This document shows positions 12,201 through 23,234 of a stretch of DNA of 64,000 nt, in pieces. Location: positions 237,832-301,831 of the forward strand of contig JALNQF010000037.1 of NCBI GenBank assembly GCA_028456385.1, written 5' to 3'. Position 1 is the first letter of the stretch, and each line of letters begins with the position of its first letter. The notes below the pieces were generated by a model. It made no database searches. It was not told where the DNA came from and saw only the letters and a program-made list of their open reading frames with translations. The position numbers and the translations under genes were made by a program. Source of the stretch: Ophiosphaerella korrae (taxonomy: Eukaryota; Ascomycota; Dothideomycetes; Pleosporales; Phaeosphaeriaceae).

Positions 12201-13719
12201 GGAATTCTTACAGTATGCTCAGCTTGGCAATGCAGACAATGTAAGATTAAAGGCTTGGGACTGCCTTATCCGTCTGGGTACATTCCGCAAGGACTCTGTA
12301 TTGAGGTTCTTGCTTCATGAGATTGGATCAGATCCATCGCCATATTTCCGAAAACAACTGCTGCGCATCTTTAGTTTTGCGGTTGGTCAAGTAGCTACTG
12401 GCAATGTCTACACCCCAGAAAAGGTGACAGATAGCTCAGCCGGAGGTCTCGTAGTCGAGAATGAAGGCGACAGCTCAGATCGTGCTATGCAGCTTGCTCG
12501 TCAGAACTTGAATGGTGCTCAGAGGGGCCTCAAGAGCGATCTGCAGAACAACCAGACACTACGCGTCGCGCTCGAGGAAGCACTGAAGTCCACCACAATG
12601 TCTATCAGTGATATGCTGGAACTCCTGGACTTTTGCCATATGGTATTCGACCACCTGAGACTAAACAAACTAGTCGTCACGTTGCACAGACCACGCTATT
12701 GGAAGGTAATGCATCTTGGACAGGGAAGGTTACGCTTCTCGCAGACTGGACCGTTCCGAGAGAAAGCAGTGCGGCCTCTGCATCCGCCTGCCCAAGTAGC
12801 ACCCCCTCCAACAACGCGAGTGACACCGGTCCCAGCCCCCTTGCCACCTACCGCCGCGCCCAAAAAGCTATCACTGAAGATTGGCGGATTGAACAAACTG
12901 AAAACTGCCGTGTCGCCTCCACAATCCGCCGCTGCGCCCAAATCAAGACAAGCATCAGTAGTTTTCTCCCCAAACGTTGTCACTTCACCCCATAATATAT
13001 CAGAGCCAAGCCGAGCGTCCCCAGCACCAGCTCCAGTTGTTGTCAAGCAGAAATCACAGCCACCAACACCACACGTCTCGCCCCTACCAGCAGTAGCACC
13101 ACCATCCAAGGCCGCAACACCAGCCCCAGTCGTGCCGATACCAGTTCCCTCTCCCGCTCCACCTACTGCTCCACCAGCCGCTGCACCAGCCGCTGCACCA
13201 GCCGCCCCACCAGTTATAGCTCGTTCTGTCCCAGCTCCTGTCAATGTCCTAGCCGGAAAATCCACACCACCAGCCATTCAGTCTCCCATTCCTCTCCCCA
13301 CAACTACCACCAAGCTCAAAATCAAGACAAAACTCGGCCCAGCCTCAGCCTCTTCACCGCGACCGTCTGCCGCCCCCTCACCTCGTCCCAGCTCCACACC
13401 CATACCTACGATCAAAACCCCAGTCTCAGCAGCCGTGACACCAAAGCAAAGAGCCAAGAAGAGCAAGATGATCAAGCTGAAACTTTCATCAGCGCTACTT
13501 GCACGCTTCCCTAAGGATTCAAACAAGAAGAGAAAACTAGGCGCTAACGAAAGCGACCGGCCAAACAAGCGACAAAGCCTAGAACCAAGCGGCCTCCTAA
13601 ACGCTAGCAATGGAAAGAAAGGCCTAGTAACAATCGAAAAAATCCCCGGCGACAGACCAAAATTAATACTCAAAATGAAAATCAGCAAGGAGAAATTACA
13701 AACGCTTCCCGTCGCGTAG
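9219..13719 (+). CDS. taf2: Transcription initiation factor TFIID subunit 2
   Basis: Two exons, 9219-10031 and 10081-13719, give about 1483 residues. The start is MAPPLEIAAAADEASAGD. The N-terminal two thirds is the catalytically dead M1-aminopeptidase-like fold of TAF2, with ELDISFSPQRIVGKTTLDI, RNSPFPGTSSCLFPCIDDG and, across the intron, QHIGFVIGPFQHVDLSDY; VASQWIGVDVIARDIWDYW sits where M1 enzymes have zinc ligands. HEAT-like helices follow. The C-terminus (from about residue 1170) is a long proline/alanine-rich tail interspersed with basic segments. TAF2 binds the initiator and downstream promoter within TFIID. The size is typical of filamentous fungi. Confidence 0.95.
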
Positions 13720-14939
13720 ACCAAATTCGCTACAAAACATAGGGAATACTATTAGTCCATATTGCACCATTTGTACAAAAAGGGGACACGGCGTTGCCTT
13801 TTTTTTTTCTTTTTTTTTTTTCTTCTTCTTCAGGGCGTTTTGGGGACTTGGGATGAAATCGGTATCTTCATGTATGGATTCAAGTGATGGATGGATGCGG
13901 ATCAGCTAGCATTTAGCGAAGGCGTTTTTTATTTTTACGTTACGGGGTCAGAAAATATACCCTTTTTGTGGGACTGGCTAATTGGCTGGGCTGGTAGGAT
14001 GAATTGAACCGAATCAAACTAAACCGAGCTGAAGTGTTTGTTCATGTGGTGACTGGACTTGGTGTTATTTTTGGGGGTTGATCATAATTGGGGTAGGGTA
14101 TTGATGTAAGCATGGAGATTTGGCTTGTGTGTATTAGGTCTGGACATAAGCTGTGATAAAGTTTGATGCCTGTTTTCTTGCCAAGCAGCGTCGCAAGCAT
14201 ACATGGTCGAAGTAACGGGCCAACGTCCAAGGCAGTAGTGTAGCTCTTCTACGCATGGACCGATTGCTAAGAAGGGGCTACTAAAGCTTCTACAAAACAT
14301 CATTCCGGGGAACGGTGTTTGGAGTTTGAAGAGACCCCACACTAACTAACCATGGTCGTGCCAGATTTGCCATGGATGACAGAAATTGTGGGCCGTGGAT
14401 TGCGCAAACCGACGCCACTATGCGCTACGTTTGCATGCGTCAACTGCAACCGAGGCACGAGGAATTTCGGTGCAGCCAATCTAGTTTGACGAGTATGTAA
14501 GATTAAGCCCCCAAAGATGAAAAGAGAAAGCGTCTGGGATATAATCGCGTTATATGGATTAGTTGGTTGCAGATATCAGAATGAGGTGCCGTTGTGCGGT
14601 TCTGCATATGCAAGGGGGAGATCAGAACCACAATTACCCCACAGCTGAACACTCTCCATCAAGGCCCGGGGACCGCGTGGTATAGCAGTATCGGTAACAC
14701 CGTGTTACTAAAGGCATGCGCGGAGCCGTCGGAGCGCCTTTGTTTGTGTGACGGTACCAATCATACGTTTGTACGCCCACCAGTGAGTTCAGGATCGTAC
14801 GAGCAAAGAGACAAAGAAAAATTAGCATCCCTAAATTACTGTTACTATGGCTACTCCTTCACTCCGTCGATCTCAACATATTATTTTATTTATTTTTTTC
14901 TCGAGGAAAGCTCAAATTAGCGTATTACTTGAATCTGCA
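13720..14939. other. Intergenic region downstream of taf2
   Basis: Begins with a T/C-rich low-complexity run at about 13799-13832 in the taf2 3' region. Other short frames have no domain. An in-frame ATG at 14847 for the following gene lies in this interval. Confidence 0.45.
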
Positions 14940-16337
14940 ATGGATTATTATGATATACCTGCAGAATGGATACCTTCATCAAACTTCGCAGGCCGACCTG
15001 CAGGCGAGATCAGTGACAGTGCCGATGCCAGTATTTTGAATAGACGCTGGACATTTTACATTGGTCCTGAGTTATCCTCTTCCTCGTCCAGTATTGAAGA
15101 CATTCTGACTCCAAGACATAAGGAGTTAACCGAGTCATCCACGCCAACGCCAACTCAGCGTAGCCCACAAAGGCCCACGATCACTGCAATGCTGCCAACC
15201 GACGCTGTACAAAGATCACTCTCGAGGAGCTTAAGCGATGGTGCAAAGACTACGAAGCACCAAAGGGCTCATGGAACGTTAGTCAGGGCGACAACGACAC
15301 TTATACGAGCACCCCGATTACTTGGCTATGTTCCACAACCGCCGAGACGTGCTGTTAGCGAAAGATCAAGACAATCAAAAACTTTTGAAAGAAGAACCCC
15401 GTATCAATATAGTGTTGGAATAGAACCATTCGAAGCCAAAAAACTTCGATCCAAAGAGCTACCACGGTCAAAAGGAACGCCTGCACAGCGCCCATTCTTT
15501 CAAGAACAATATCAGCAGAGTCAATACACCCAGAGCGAGCATTCCTCACGCTCATTATCCCAGAAGACACGGGCGAAGAAAGTTCTGGATAGCAAAGGTC
15601 TTGGAAGGCTGAACACAGATATCAACCATCCTGGATCACAAGGACTACTAAGGCCTTCATCCATGATGGTAACTCCCAGGGCTCTGTATGGTCTGCCAGA
15701 GGAACCATCTCTAGGGGAGGGTCCCTCGAGCCCTCATGCAATTGGTGTAGGAAGATCCATCACGTCAAGTAGCTTGGTGAAGACCATGCCGTCCTACCGT
15801 CAGTCAGGCATGAAACGTCGGTCAACCTCGCTTCCCGACATGGGAGTCAAGAAAGCAAACTGGTTGCGACACGAGCGCATGTACCAGCCGGGCGCAATTT
15901 GCCTTGAAAAGCGTCCCGCGGGGCCTCGCAGGGATTCCGTTGCTACTTTGGATCCGTCTGACAAAGCAATCAAACCTCGGAAAAAGCGTTTTTCTGACAC
16001 TATTGTTCTTGACAACATAACAATGTTCTTCGAGGGATTGGGCGTGGCTGAGTATGCGAGTGAGCAATGCCTCGACAGGTTTTGGGATGGTGCAAACCGG
16101 AAACAGTGCCACGTTGCAAAGTCCATCACGAGCGTGGAAGAAGGGCCAATGATAAGGTGCATGACAAACAGATCACTGAGTGTGCGCAGTCCTCGTAGCT
16201 CGAGATTCTCGTTCTCCTCAGCCTCGTCTACTGCATCGCCGCCGCGTGCTGGTACACCGATGCGCGATAAGCTCAGAAGGCTCCTGTCGCCGCCATTCGC
16301 CGGCTCGGCCTTTCTGAAGACATCAGGGGAAGTATGA
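14940..16337 (+). CDS. Hypothetical basic, serine/arginine-rich protein
   Basis: An intronless frame of 465 codons starting MDYYDIPAEWIPSSNFAGRP; an in-frame ATG at 14847 would add 31 residues of mostly hydrophobic, AT-rich sequence, which I consider less likely. The protein is largely disordered in appearance: serine-rich (ELSSSSSSIEDI), with many short basic and SP/TP motifs (SVRSPRSSRFSFSSAS, TPMRDKLRRLLSPP). The only compact segment is around DNITMFFEGLGVAEYASEQ. I do not recognise the family. Open frame length and the regular stop support a real gene. Multiple SP/TP sites suggest phosphorylation, which is inference. Confidence 0.75.
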   Translation: MDYYDIPAEWIPSSNFAGRPAGEISDSADASILNRRWTFYIGPELSSSSSSIEDILTPRHKELTESSTPTPTQRSPQRPTITAMLPTDAVQRSLSRSLSDGAKTTKHQRAHGTLVRATTTLIRAPRLLGYVPQPPRRAVSERSRQSKTFERRTPYQYSVGIEPFEAKKLRSKELPRSKGTPAQRPFFQEQYQQSQYTQSEHSSRSLSQKTRAKKVLDSKGLGRLNTDINHPGSQGLLRPSSMMVTPRALYGLPEEPSLGEGPSSPHAIGVGRSITSSSLVKTMPSYRQSGMKRRSTSLPDMGVKKANWLRHERMYQPGAICLEKRPAGPRRDSVATLDPSDKAIKPRKKRFSDTIVLDNITMFFEGLGVAEYASEQCLDRFWDGANRKQCHVAKSITSVEEGPMIRCMTNRSLSVRSPRSSRFSFSSASSTASPPRAGTPMRDKLRRLLSPPFAGSAFLKTSGEV

Positions 16338-17194
16338 AATATTGAAACAATTAGATAATAAAGCTTTGAACTTTGAACCCCGGAGACTTGGAGCAAAGAC
16401 TGAACATGGAGTGGCTGTTGGTGATGTCTGAAAGTGTAATCATGACTCGGCACAGCCCAAAGGGGCAGTACGTGATGTCCATCCAACAGACCGGGTACAA
16501 GGATGATCAGCCTATCTAAACTATGCGATGCGTGATGTGCTTAGCGAACAAGGGCATCAAAAGATGATCCGGTCAACGCCTATCGACGAAGAGAGCCGGT
16601 TGGGACATGACGACGCTCAGGCTGTTCTTGGAGTAGCGCCAGAGACGTTAGCAGCGGCAGCAAAGGCCAGACGCGAAAGGGACGAGGTGAGGTGTTGCCC
16701 TCGAAGAAGCGATAGGATCAAACTTAGTGTGGTGCAGACCAGGGTCGGGCCCTTCCTGGCCCCGACAAAAGCGAGGCAACGAATCACACCCGCCTCCACC
16801 TCTCGCCATCCAATCACCCGCCAGCTGACTTTCTTGGACTGTTGCCCTTGGGGTCCTTGGCCTTGTCCTCCGTCCGCCGCTCAGCGGGCTGCTTTTGTCG
16901 TCAGTCCTTCTGACACGAGCCAACGCATCGCACACGTAGCCCACGCTGGCAGACGTGCTAAAAGCCCACCATCTCCCCTCGACCCCCATCTTCACTTATT
17001 GACCGCCTTACTATTCTACACTACCCCATTCGCCTTCTACCGCCTCTATTCTCTTGACTTGACTATCATCAGCTGCTTTACAGTAAGAGATCTTCATACA
17101 CACAGCCGCTCCCTGATCGTTGTTGCTGATCGTATTCTAGCTTGCTTTCCCCCCCCCCCCCCCAATATCGCTATCAAAATCTCTGCATCATATC
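16338..17194. other. Intergenic and 5' untranslated region of the C2H2 gene
   Basis: Pyrimidine-rich sequence precedes the ATG at 17195, including an uninterrupted C run at about 17151-17163. A 229-codon plus-strand frame (16528-17217) overlaps the true start out of frame and has no domain, so I treat it as chance. Confidence 0.45.
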
Positions 17195-19064
17195 ATGGCT
17201 TCGACTGTTCTCAGTAGAAGTAATCCTGTATTACAAAAAATCGAGCAGGCCAGGCAAGACTTCCTCAGCAGCCATGCACACCTCCCAAAGGAGCAGCAAG
17301 AACAGCTCTGGAGGCAAGCCTGCGATTTCGGCGCCCCACTCCCTTCGCTAGCCCAACAAACCCCACGATCGATGCTCGCAACCTCCAACATGACGCAATG
17401 CCCAGTATGGCTACTTCTTTGGTATACACTGCCCTCAATCTGACGCCCTCTAGACAATGGACTACGGATCCATGGACCGAACCCTCTCCGCCCCCACCAT
17501 GGTGCGCTCGACATTTACTACCCACTACACAGACGCCCTGCAGCGATCAACATCGTCCATGCCCACCTGGCAGTCGATGCCTCAGGAGCAGCCTATCAGT
17601 GACTATGCACTCTACTCAAACATACCGATACAAAGGCACCAAGCCCTCCCATTTATCACCGAGAGTGCAACATACTGCAACAACATGACTGAGTGGAATG
17701 TCAATGACTACCTCGACAACTTTGTCGAGTCAAGCCCATCTTCCCTCAACCCTTCCCTTGCTCTGCCCCCACAACAACTGCCTGTTCAACTGACACACAA
17801 CTTGCAGTGGAATCCGTCTTCGGACGGGTCCACATCACCCAGCACCCCGTCGACTACTCTGATGACTCCAGTTACTCAATCAAGTAACGCAATGAGTCGC
17901 CAAAGCAGTTACAACTCTCCTTTCTTTGATGTCACTCCAATGTCTCGCGTTCGTTCTGATTCTTCCTGCATGCCTATCCTTTCAGAGGATGGCGATATTT
18001 CTTTTCCTTTCAATGTCGAGTCGAAAACCATCAGCCATTCCGTTGATAGTTCTCTGTTTCCAACTTTCACTGCTTCCAGTGAAAATTTCTTTTCCCCTGC
18101 ACAGTCCGTTCCCGCAAGTGCGCAAGCACTTGTTTTTCCACCAAACGACATGCCGGACCTGGCGGAGGATATGCGGAGGTCGGCTTCAGCAACATCCAGC
18201 GAGAGCAGCGGGAGCGACGCTTCGGCGGTGAACTCGGTCTGCTCTCGCCAGTCGCGACGCGAGCGTGAAATCAATGCGCAAGCAGCGGCTCGCAAGATTG
18301 CCCCGAAGGCAGTCGAAAACAATGATGAGACTGAGTCCTCGCCATCAAATGCTCAAATGGCAGAGATAACGTCTGAGGACGGTTCGTCCAAAACTGTTGG
18401 TATCATCACTAAAACACCCTACGTGCGCCCTCAGCACCCCAAGGTTATGTGCAACCAATGCAACGAGAGGTCTGAAGGCTTCCGCGGCACACATGAACTT
18501 GACCGCCATATTGCACGCGCTCATGCCTCAAAGAGGAAAGGTTTCATCTGCATCGACAATTCAGAGAATAAAAAATTTCTTGCCAACTGCAAGCACTGTC
18601 GTAACAAGAAGGTATATGGTGCCTACTACAATGCTGCCGCTCATCTTAGACGTGCCCACTTCCATCCTCGTAAGAGGGGAAGGAAGGGCAAGAATGATGA
18701 AAAGCGTGGCGGCATTGGCGGTGGTGACCATCCTCCCATGGACTACCTTAAGATGTATTGGATCAAAGAGGTGGAAGTTGACAACAATCCCTCATCACCC
18801 GTCAGCGTGTCTGATGACGCCACTGAAGTTGTTGAGAAATCATATGACGCAACATTCAACATTGGCGCTTCTGCCTCATATCCGTCTCAGCCAGCTATGC
18901 ACTCATCTACGGATGCCCACGTTCAATTAGACCAAGGTCAGTACCTGGACTATGGTCTGAATATGAGTGCAAGTGAACCCATAGTGTTCGACCCAGTCAA
19001 TTTCCCCACCTACAACGCCAACGACATCGGTAATTTTCAGTTTGATGCATATATGGACTCCTGA
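17195..19064 (+). CDS. C2H2 zinc-finger transcription factor-like protein
   Basis: Two exons, 17195-17404 and 17454-19064 (49 bp intron, GTATGG..CTCTAG), give about 606 residues. The first exon encodes a helical N-terminus (SNPVLQKIEQARQDFLSSHA). Most of the protein is serine/proline/glutamine-rich and probably disordered, as in activation regions. Two zinc-finger-like segments lie near residues 400-465: CNQCNERSEGFRGTHELDRH ending with IARAH, and CKHCRNKKVYGAYYNAAAHL ending with RRAH. A basic stretch (HPRKRGRKGKNDEKR) follows. This arrangement matches a fungal family of C2H2 proteins with a conserved C-terminal finger domain. DNA binding is likely; targets are unknown. Confidence 0.9.
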
Positions 19065-19790
19065 GGACATATATGTCTTCTTTTTCTTCTTCTTCTTATG
19101 TATAATGCTGGGCTTCTTATTCTGATGTATTGACCACTAGCCTCTGGAAAGAGGGTGAGGTAGGCCTGCATCACTTTTTTATCACGTCTAACGTCTTTCT
19201 TCAACTTTTATTCCTTTTCGTAGTTTAGTGCGAGCCTTTCCTCGAACATGATTTGGCGCTTTTCCCATGCACTGTCACTTGACGGTCGGCTTTCTATGAT
19301 GTCTTTCTCTGTGGGTGTCACTCTTAGTGTTGCACGAATCGTCATGTCCTTTGGTCGTAGTTAAGTCTAATGAATATCAATAATTAAGCTCGCTTCTCTG
19401 CGCATATATAATTGTGGCCAACCCGGCAAGAGATAGATTCCCAGCCGCTATAGCAGAACGTCTTCAGTTGACTGGGTTGCAGAGCATCACAAGCCCCAAT
19501 TTCTGTTCTTCTTTGACTGAATGCCCACAATGTCTCTTACTCAATCGGAGCCTATATTGGAAGCTTTGAGGGTACATGAACAATGCGTTTGTTATCCAGT
19601 TTCTATATGCGTCACAGCCCTTAGCACAATGCTCTCAATCACATCCAAAACGCTATATCGGCCACCTTTCCCGTATAGTGTGGATATGCAAAACAAAACT
19701 CACTCGCTCCTCCGGCACATCCTGAACAGTGCAGCACATAATACAAGTATATTGAATTTGAAAGCCACGTCATTTCAACACAGCATCAAG
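19065..19790. other. Intergenic region
   Basis: Contains TTCTTC repeats just after the C2H2 stop (about 19077-19096) and a TATATA-containing stretch near 19400. The frame of the next gene is open from 19521, but that part looks like untranslated leader. Confidence 0.4.
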
Positions 19791-20525
19791 ATGTCTGACA
19801 TCACAACATTTGGTATGCGTATAACTGGGAACAACAGTTTTATGTTCACCCCGTTCGAATGCGGGAAAAAAAAGAAAGAACCGATCAAGCGACCTCGACT
19901 ATACGAGCCTGTCTATAAACGCGAAAAGGCCGGCACCAAGTACGATGTACGCAGCACTTACCCAACAGAACACATCCTTCGATGCCCCGATCCACAGCCT
20001 CGCAAAAAAAGGCCAAAAAGATTGAGAAAAGATGCCGGCAGGGGATTCATCCCAGACGCCGTCAAAGACATCAACAGCGACTTTGAATTTGAATATTTCG
20101 TCAACCACACCAACCAAAAAGTAGATGTTCACATCACCTACAAAAACAACAACGAAGGCGTGCCAGTCTACAAAGTGGACTCGTACCTTCCGCGGGGTTT
20201 TCTCAAAGGGTATATCCCAGAGTACATGACTGGCGAGGAAGTCGCGAGACTGCGCTTTCATGCCACATCTGTCTGTCTCCTCGCTGCACTCGGCTTGTTT
20301 TCCTATTCCCCTTCGGTGCTTAACCTTCTTGTGGTGTTGATGGCCTTGTATGTGTGCTTTTCTAGCTTGGGCAAGGGCATTTTGCTGTTGTTTGGCATGT
20401 ATTGGTGCCTTCCTAGTGGTTTCACAGGGTTTCTATTCTTTGTCGTATTTTTGTTCAATGTTCCCAGGAACTGGGGTGGTTTGGGTTTTGTTCTTTGCCT
20501 TGTGGCGATTAGCCTGTTTTGCTGA
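19791..20525 (+). CDS. Hypothetical protein with basic N-terminal half and hydrophobic membrane tail
   Basis: A 244-codon frame starting MSDITTFGMRITGNNSFMF. An upstream in-frame ATG at 19521 would add 90 residues of unremarkable sequence; I prefer the downstream ATG because the N-terminal sequence before it has no coding character. The first half is basic (FECGKKKKEPIKRPR, QPRKKRPKRLRKDAGR), followed by FEFEYFVNHTNQKVDVHITY. The last 85 residues hold three to four hydrophobic segments (SVCLLAALGLFSYSPSVLNL, then LLVVLMALYVCF, GFTGFLFFVVFLFNV and LGFVLCLVAISLFC), consistent with an integral membrane protein. I do not recognise the family; it may be lineage-specific. Confidence 0.6.
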   Translation: MSDITTFGMRITGNNSFMFTPFECGKKKKEPIKRPRLYEPVYKREKAGTKYDVRSTYPTEHILRCPDPQPRKKRPKRLRKDAGRGFIPDAVKDINSDFEFEYFVNHTNQKVDVHITYKNNNEGVPVYKVDSYLPRGFLKGYIPEYMTGEEVARLRFHATSVCLLAALGLFSYSPSVLNLLVVLMALYVCFSSLGKGILLLFGMYWCLPSGFTGFLFFVVFLFNVPRNWGGLGFVLCLVAISLFC

Positions 20526-20807
20526 TTATATTGGGGGAGGTTGGGGCAGGTGGGAGGAGGTTAGGTTAGGTGCGGTATGGTAGGTGGTCAATCATGGGGA
20601 TTGAAGTTATTAGAATTGAACCCCAAGGTTAAAAGAATGCAACTTAATATATTATCTCAAATTAACACTGTTCTTTGAGTTGTCTCGACTGCTTGGATTG
20701 TAGAGTAGTTGGCATGGACTGATAGATCATATCCATATCCAGATATCCCAAGCCTGAGTTGGTAGTACAACGTATTAATAAGATAGCACACTCTTTTACT
20801 TCTCGAA
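20526..20807. other. Intergenic stretch
   Basis: Short G-rich then AT-rich sequence between the membrane-protein gene and the decayed minus-strand gene. Nothing recognised. Confidence 0.4.
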
Positions 20808-22165
20808 CTAAAATCCATATCCATACATAAACCGTAGGCTAGATGGTTGAAGACCAACGGGTTCGCAATAATCACACTCAAAGCCACTATTTCGTAAGAA
20901 TTCTCTTGGTACAATCTTGATGCGCTTGAAACCCATGGGGAAGTCCTGCGATGTGTCTATTGCGTGAGCGATGCGAGCTGCTTCTTTTGTTTGTGGGTCC
21001 TGCGGGGTATATTGTCTCCACACAATTCTGCTCGAGCTTGGATTATTAGCAAAACGTGAAGCAAGAATTGTTTCGAAATCCTAGACGCGTAAATTCGCCA
21101 CCTTAAATGTGCTATCAAAACTTACCTCCTATGATTCGATGGGTTCGAGTGGCATGCGCCTCTCGGTTAACTGCGTCTGTGCTGAAAAAGCCACTTTCGC
21201 AGTTAACCGAGAGGCGCACTGGTCTGCAAAGGGCATCATCAAATTCGCCGGGCAGTTGACTCCAGGGATTCAGAGTCTAGGGACCTTGGTTCTTTAACCG
21301 ATCAAATCTTTTCAATACATCAATCCAAAATTCCCATTTCCACGCTGTTAATATAGTTTCATAGAATGTAGGTGAGGATTACCAGATAAGGTCTCTGCCA
21401 CCAGTAAGATTGAAAACCCGGTGGAAGTTTAGTAACTCTAATTTTCAGTAAGTACAGATGCTGAGTATGTTAAACACTTTTCATTACGTAGAGAATAACT
21501 GATCCCATATAGCTTCTTTCTTTGGGCGAACAGCCCGGCCATAGAGACGTGCTGATAGTACGGAATTTGCGAGTGAAGTCTAGTCAATGCGTGCATTTGT
21601 GGCGTTGATCTGTTCTTGAATACTGCCATCATGGGAAAGCTATGGCTTGCTGTTATATATCAAAATATGTTTCAATGTCCAACGGAATATCCTTAATATA
21701 CTATACTTCCTTGCAAATCAGGACGGTCATCAGGCCGATTTACAGTTGTATTTCTTGACGGAACTGACCCACGCAATCTTTAAATGTTACCCTGTAGTGC
21801 AATTTCCAGTATACATCCCGCGCTGAAGTTTCATCGTGGCTTTTTGCACAAAGTCCGGTCGTACGTCTGGATCTTCTCAAAGAACTCGGCGACATAAACG
21901 ATATTGTATAGCCTGGAAACAAGCTGTAAAGGTTTCAGCAACGGGGTTACCTCGCTGTTCAGACACTTTGGCTAAGTCTTCAAGAGCGATGAATAGAGAA
22001 TGGAGGTTTTGTAAAATGCTAATGATCTGCTGGTAATTCGTAGAAACGCCTCGACTTTCGCTCAGCGTGATGATAAACTCCTTTACCAAGCCTGCAACGG
22101 CGGGAGCATCGCCAACCGAACCACAAGCAAGATGCATATGTCCTAGATGATTATGATACAGGGTT
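20808..22165 (-). pseudogene. Decayed fungal gene with frameshifts and in-frame stops
   Basis: On the minus strand, protein-like sequence continues across all three frames. It begins at about 22160 with ACGSVGDAPAVAGLVKEF and SESRGVSTNYQQIISILQNL, a helical N-terminus that recurs in many fungal proteins, some with C-terminal ubiquitin-like domains. It then shifts frame to VAEFFEKIQTYDRTLCKK, shifts again to VYWKLHYRVTFKDCVGQFRQ, and later reads IQEQINATNARID, a TAG stop, then LSARLYGRAVRPKKEAIWDQ. Near the 3' end an intron with GTAAGT and CTAG borders (about 21069-21123) precedes FETILASRFANNPSSSRIVW and EAARIAHAIDTSQDFPMGF, ending at 20808. At least three disabling lesions are readable. The last block could belong to a second decayed gene. 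Family naming is tentative. Confidence 0.6.
21155..21218. repeat. Perfect 21 bp inverted repeat with a 22-base loop
   Basis: Positions 21155-21175 are the exact reverse complement of 21198-21218, both arms containing GGTTAACTGCG or its complement. The spacer is 21176-21197. The arms could form a stable hairpin in DNA or RNA. It sits inside the decayed minus-strand gene, where both arms fall in one open stretch. Confidence 0.95.
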
Positions 22166-22611
22166 TTGTGTAGTTTGATGACAATAAGAGTTCGGGTTGC
22201 ATAGAAAGGAGTCATGTTATCAATGTTATTACAGTCTTACCCCACTGTGAGGTGGTTCATGTGAGCCACAGGTTGCTATCTGAAGTCTGCACTGCCCTGC
22301 TACCACATGTCTGGGGTATTTCCAATGCCTCCTTTTCTGAAAAATCCCAATATATCATATCATAATCAGGGTAATTATCACGTTTCCCATACCTCGGCCT
22401 TCACAATACTAGTGACGCTCATCCTTAAACAGATAGCGTATGTAGATAGGTTTGGAGTTCTAGATGACATCACCGGCAGTTGGAAATTATCCGCGGACGA
22501 CCTTTTGTTATTTCTTTAGTATAACTTACGGCAATGGTGTGAGGGTGGTGACTTCTGTTCCCTCAGCTCATTTTCCTACTCATTCTCATAATTCCAAAGC
22601 CAACTCACCAA

Positions 22612-23234
22612 CTATCCCGACCCTGTATTCGGGTAATTATTCTTATCTGTTGGATTTGCTGGTCCACCAGTCTGTCCCGCAATGCCTCCAGCTTCAAAAT
22701 TATCAGCCTTTTGTTGTTTGATAGCTTCTCGTGCCTCTGCCTGCTCAGCTTTCTTTCTGCTCAACGTGTTAGCTCTTCCCCTCGAGACTATCACTCTGCT
22801 GTTGATGCAGAAAAATCATCGTGAAATTAAACTTACCTATCCAAGTCCGAAGCTAGATCTGGCTGAGCACCACCACCACCCTGTCCTTTTCCGCCCTTCG
22901 CTACCGCAGCGGCAACGTCTCCTTCTCCAGGCGCAGTCATCTGCTCGCCATCAAGCTCTTTATGTCTGCCCACATCTTCGTTCGTCAAACCTTTTGATTC
23001 CTCTCCTGGTGGGGCGCCACGTACGCCACCTCCGGGCGCTTTTGCATTACTTAGACCTTGAGCATCGCTTGCTTGTTTAGTGGGAATGCGCTGGTCGACA
23101 CTGGCACTGTTGTCTGAGGCATTGAATGAGACCTCTTTTTGCTCCGATGGATTCTGACTAGCTGGATTACCAGGCGTTGTATATGCTTGATTGAGGGTTG
23201 GTTGTGAAGGTCCCTTGGGGTCGAGGCCAGACAT
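22612..23234 (-). CDS. Small conserved hydrophilic fungal protein
   Basis: Two exons, 22837-23234 and 22612-22756, with an 80 bp intron (GTAAGT..GAGCAG) that interrupts an arginine codon, give 180 residues. The start is MSGLDPKGPSQPTLNQAYTT. The chain is rich in glycine, glutamine, alanine and charged residues and has no cysteine or hydrophobic segment. The most compact part is around EGDVAAAVAKGGKGQGGGG and PDLASDLDR, continuing across the intron as KKAEQAEAREAIKQQKADNF. I recall similar short proteins in many ascomycetes without assigned function. Composition suggests an intrinsically disordered, possibly stress-associated protein, which is inference. Confidence 0.88.

Noticed and set aside
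12696..13277. 193-codon glycine/alanine-rich minus-strand frame
   Set aside because: It is the complement of the proline/alanine-rich tail of Taf2 and has no independent coding signal.
16528..17217. 229-codon plus-strand frame before the C2H2 gene
   Set aside because: It runs out of frame into the true start of the C2H2 protein, is compositionally odd, and covers a pyrimidine-rich leader.
21138..21152. GGGTTCGAGTGGCA, resembling a tRNA T-loop
   Set aside because: No matching acceptor, D or anticodon stems could be found around it; it lies in the decayed gene.
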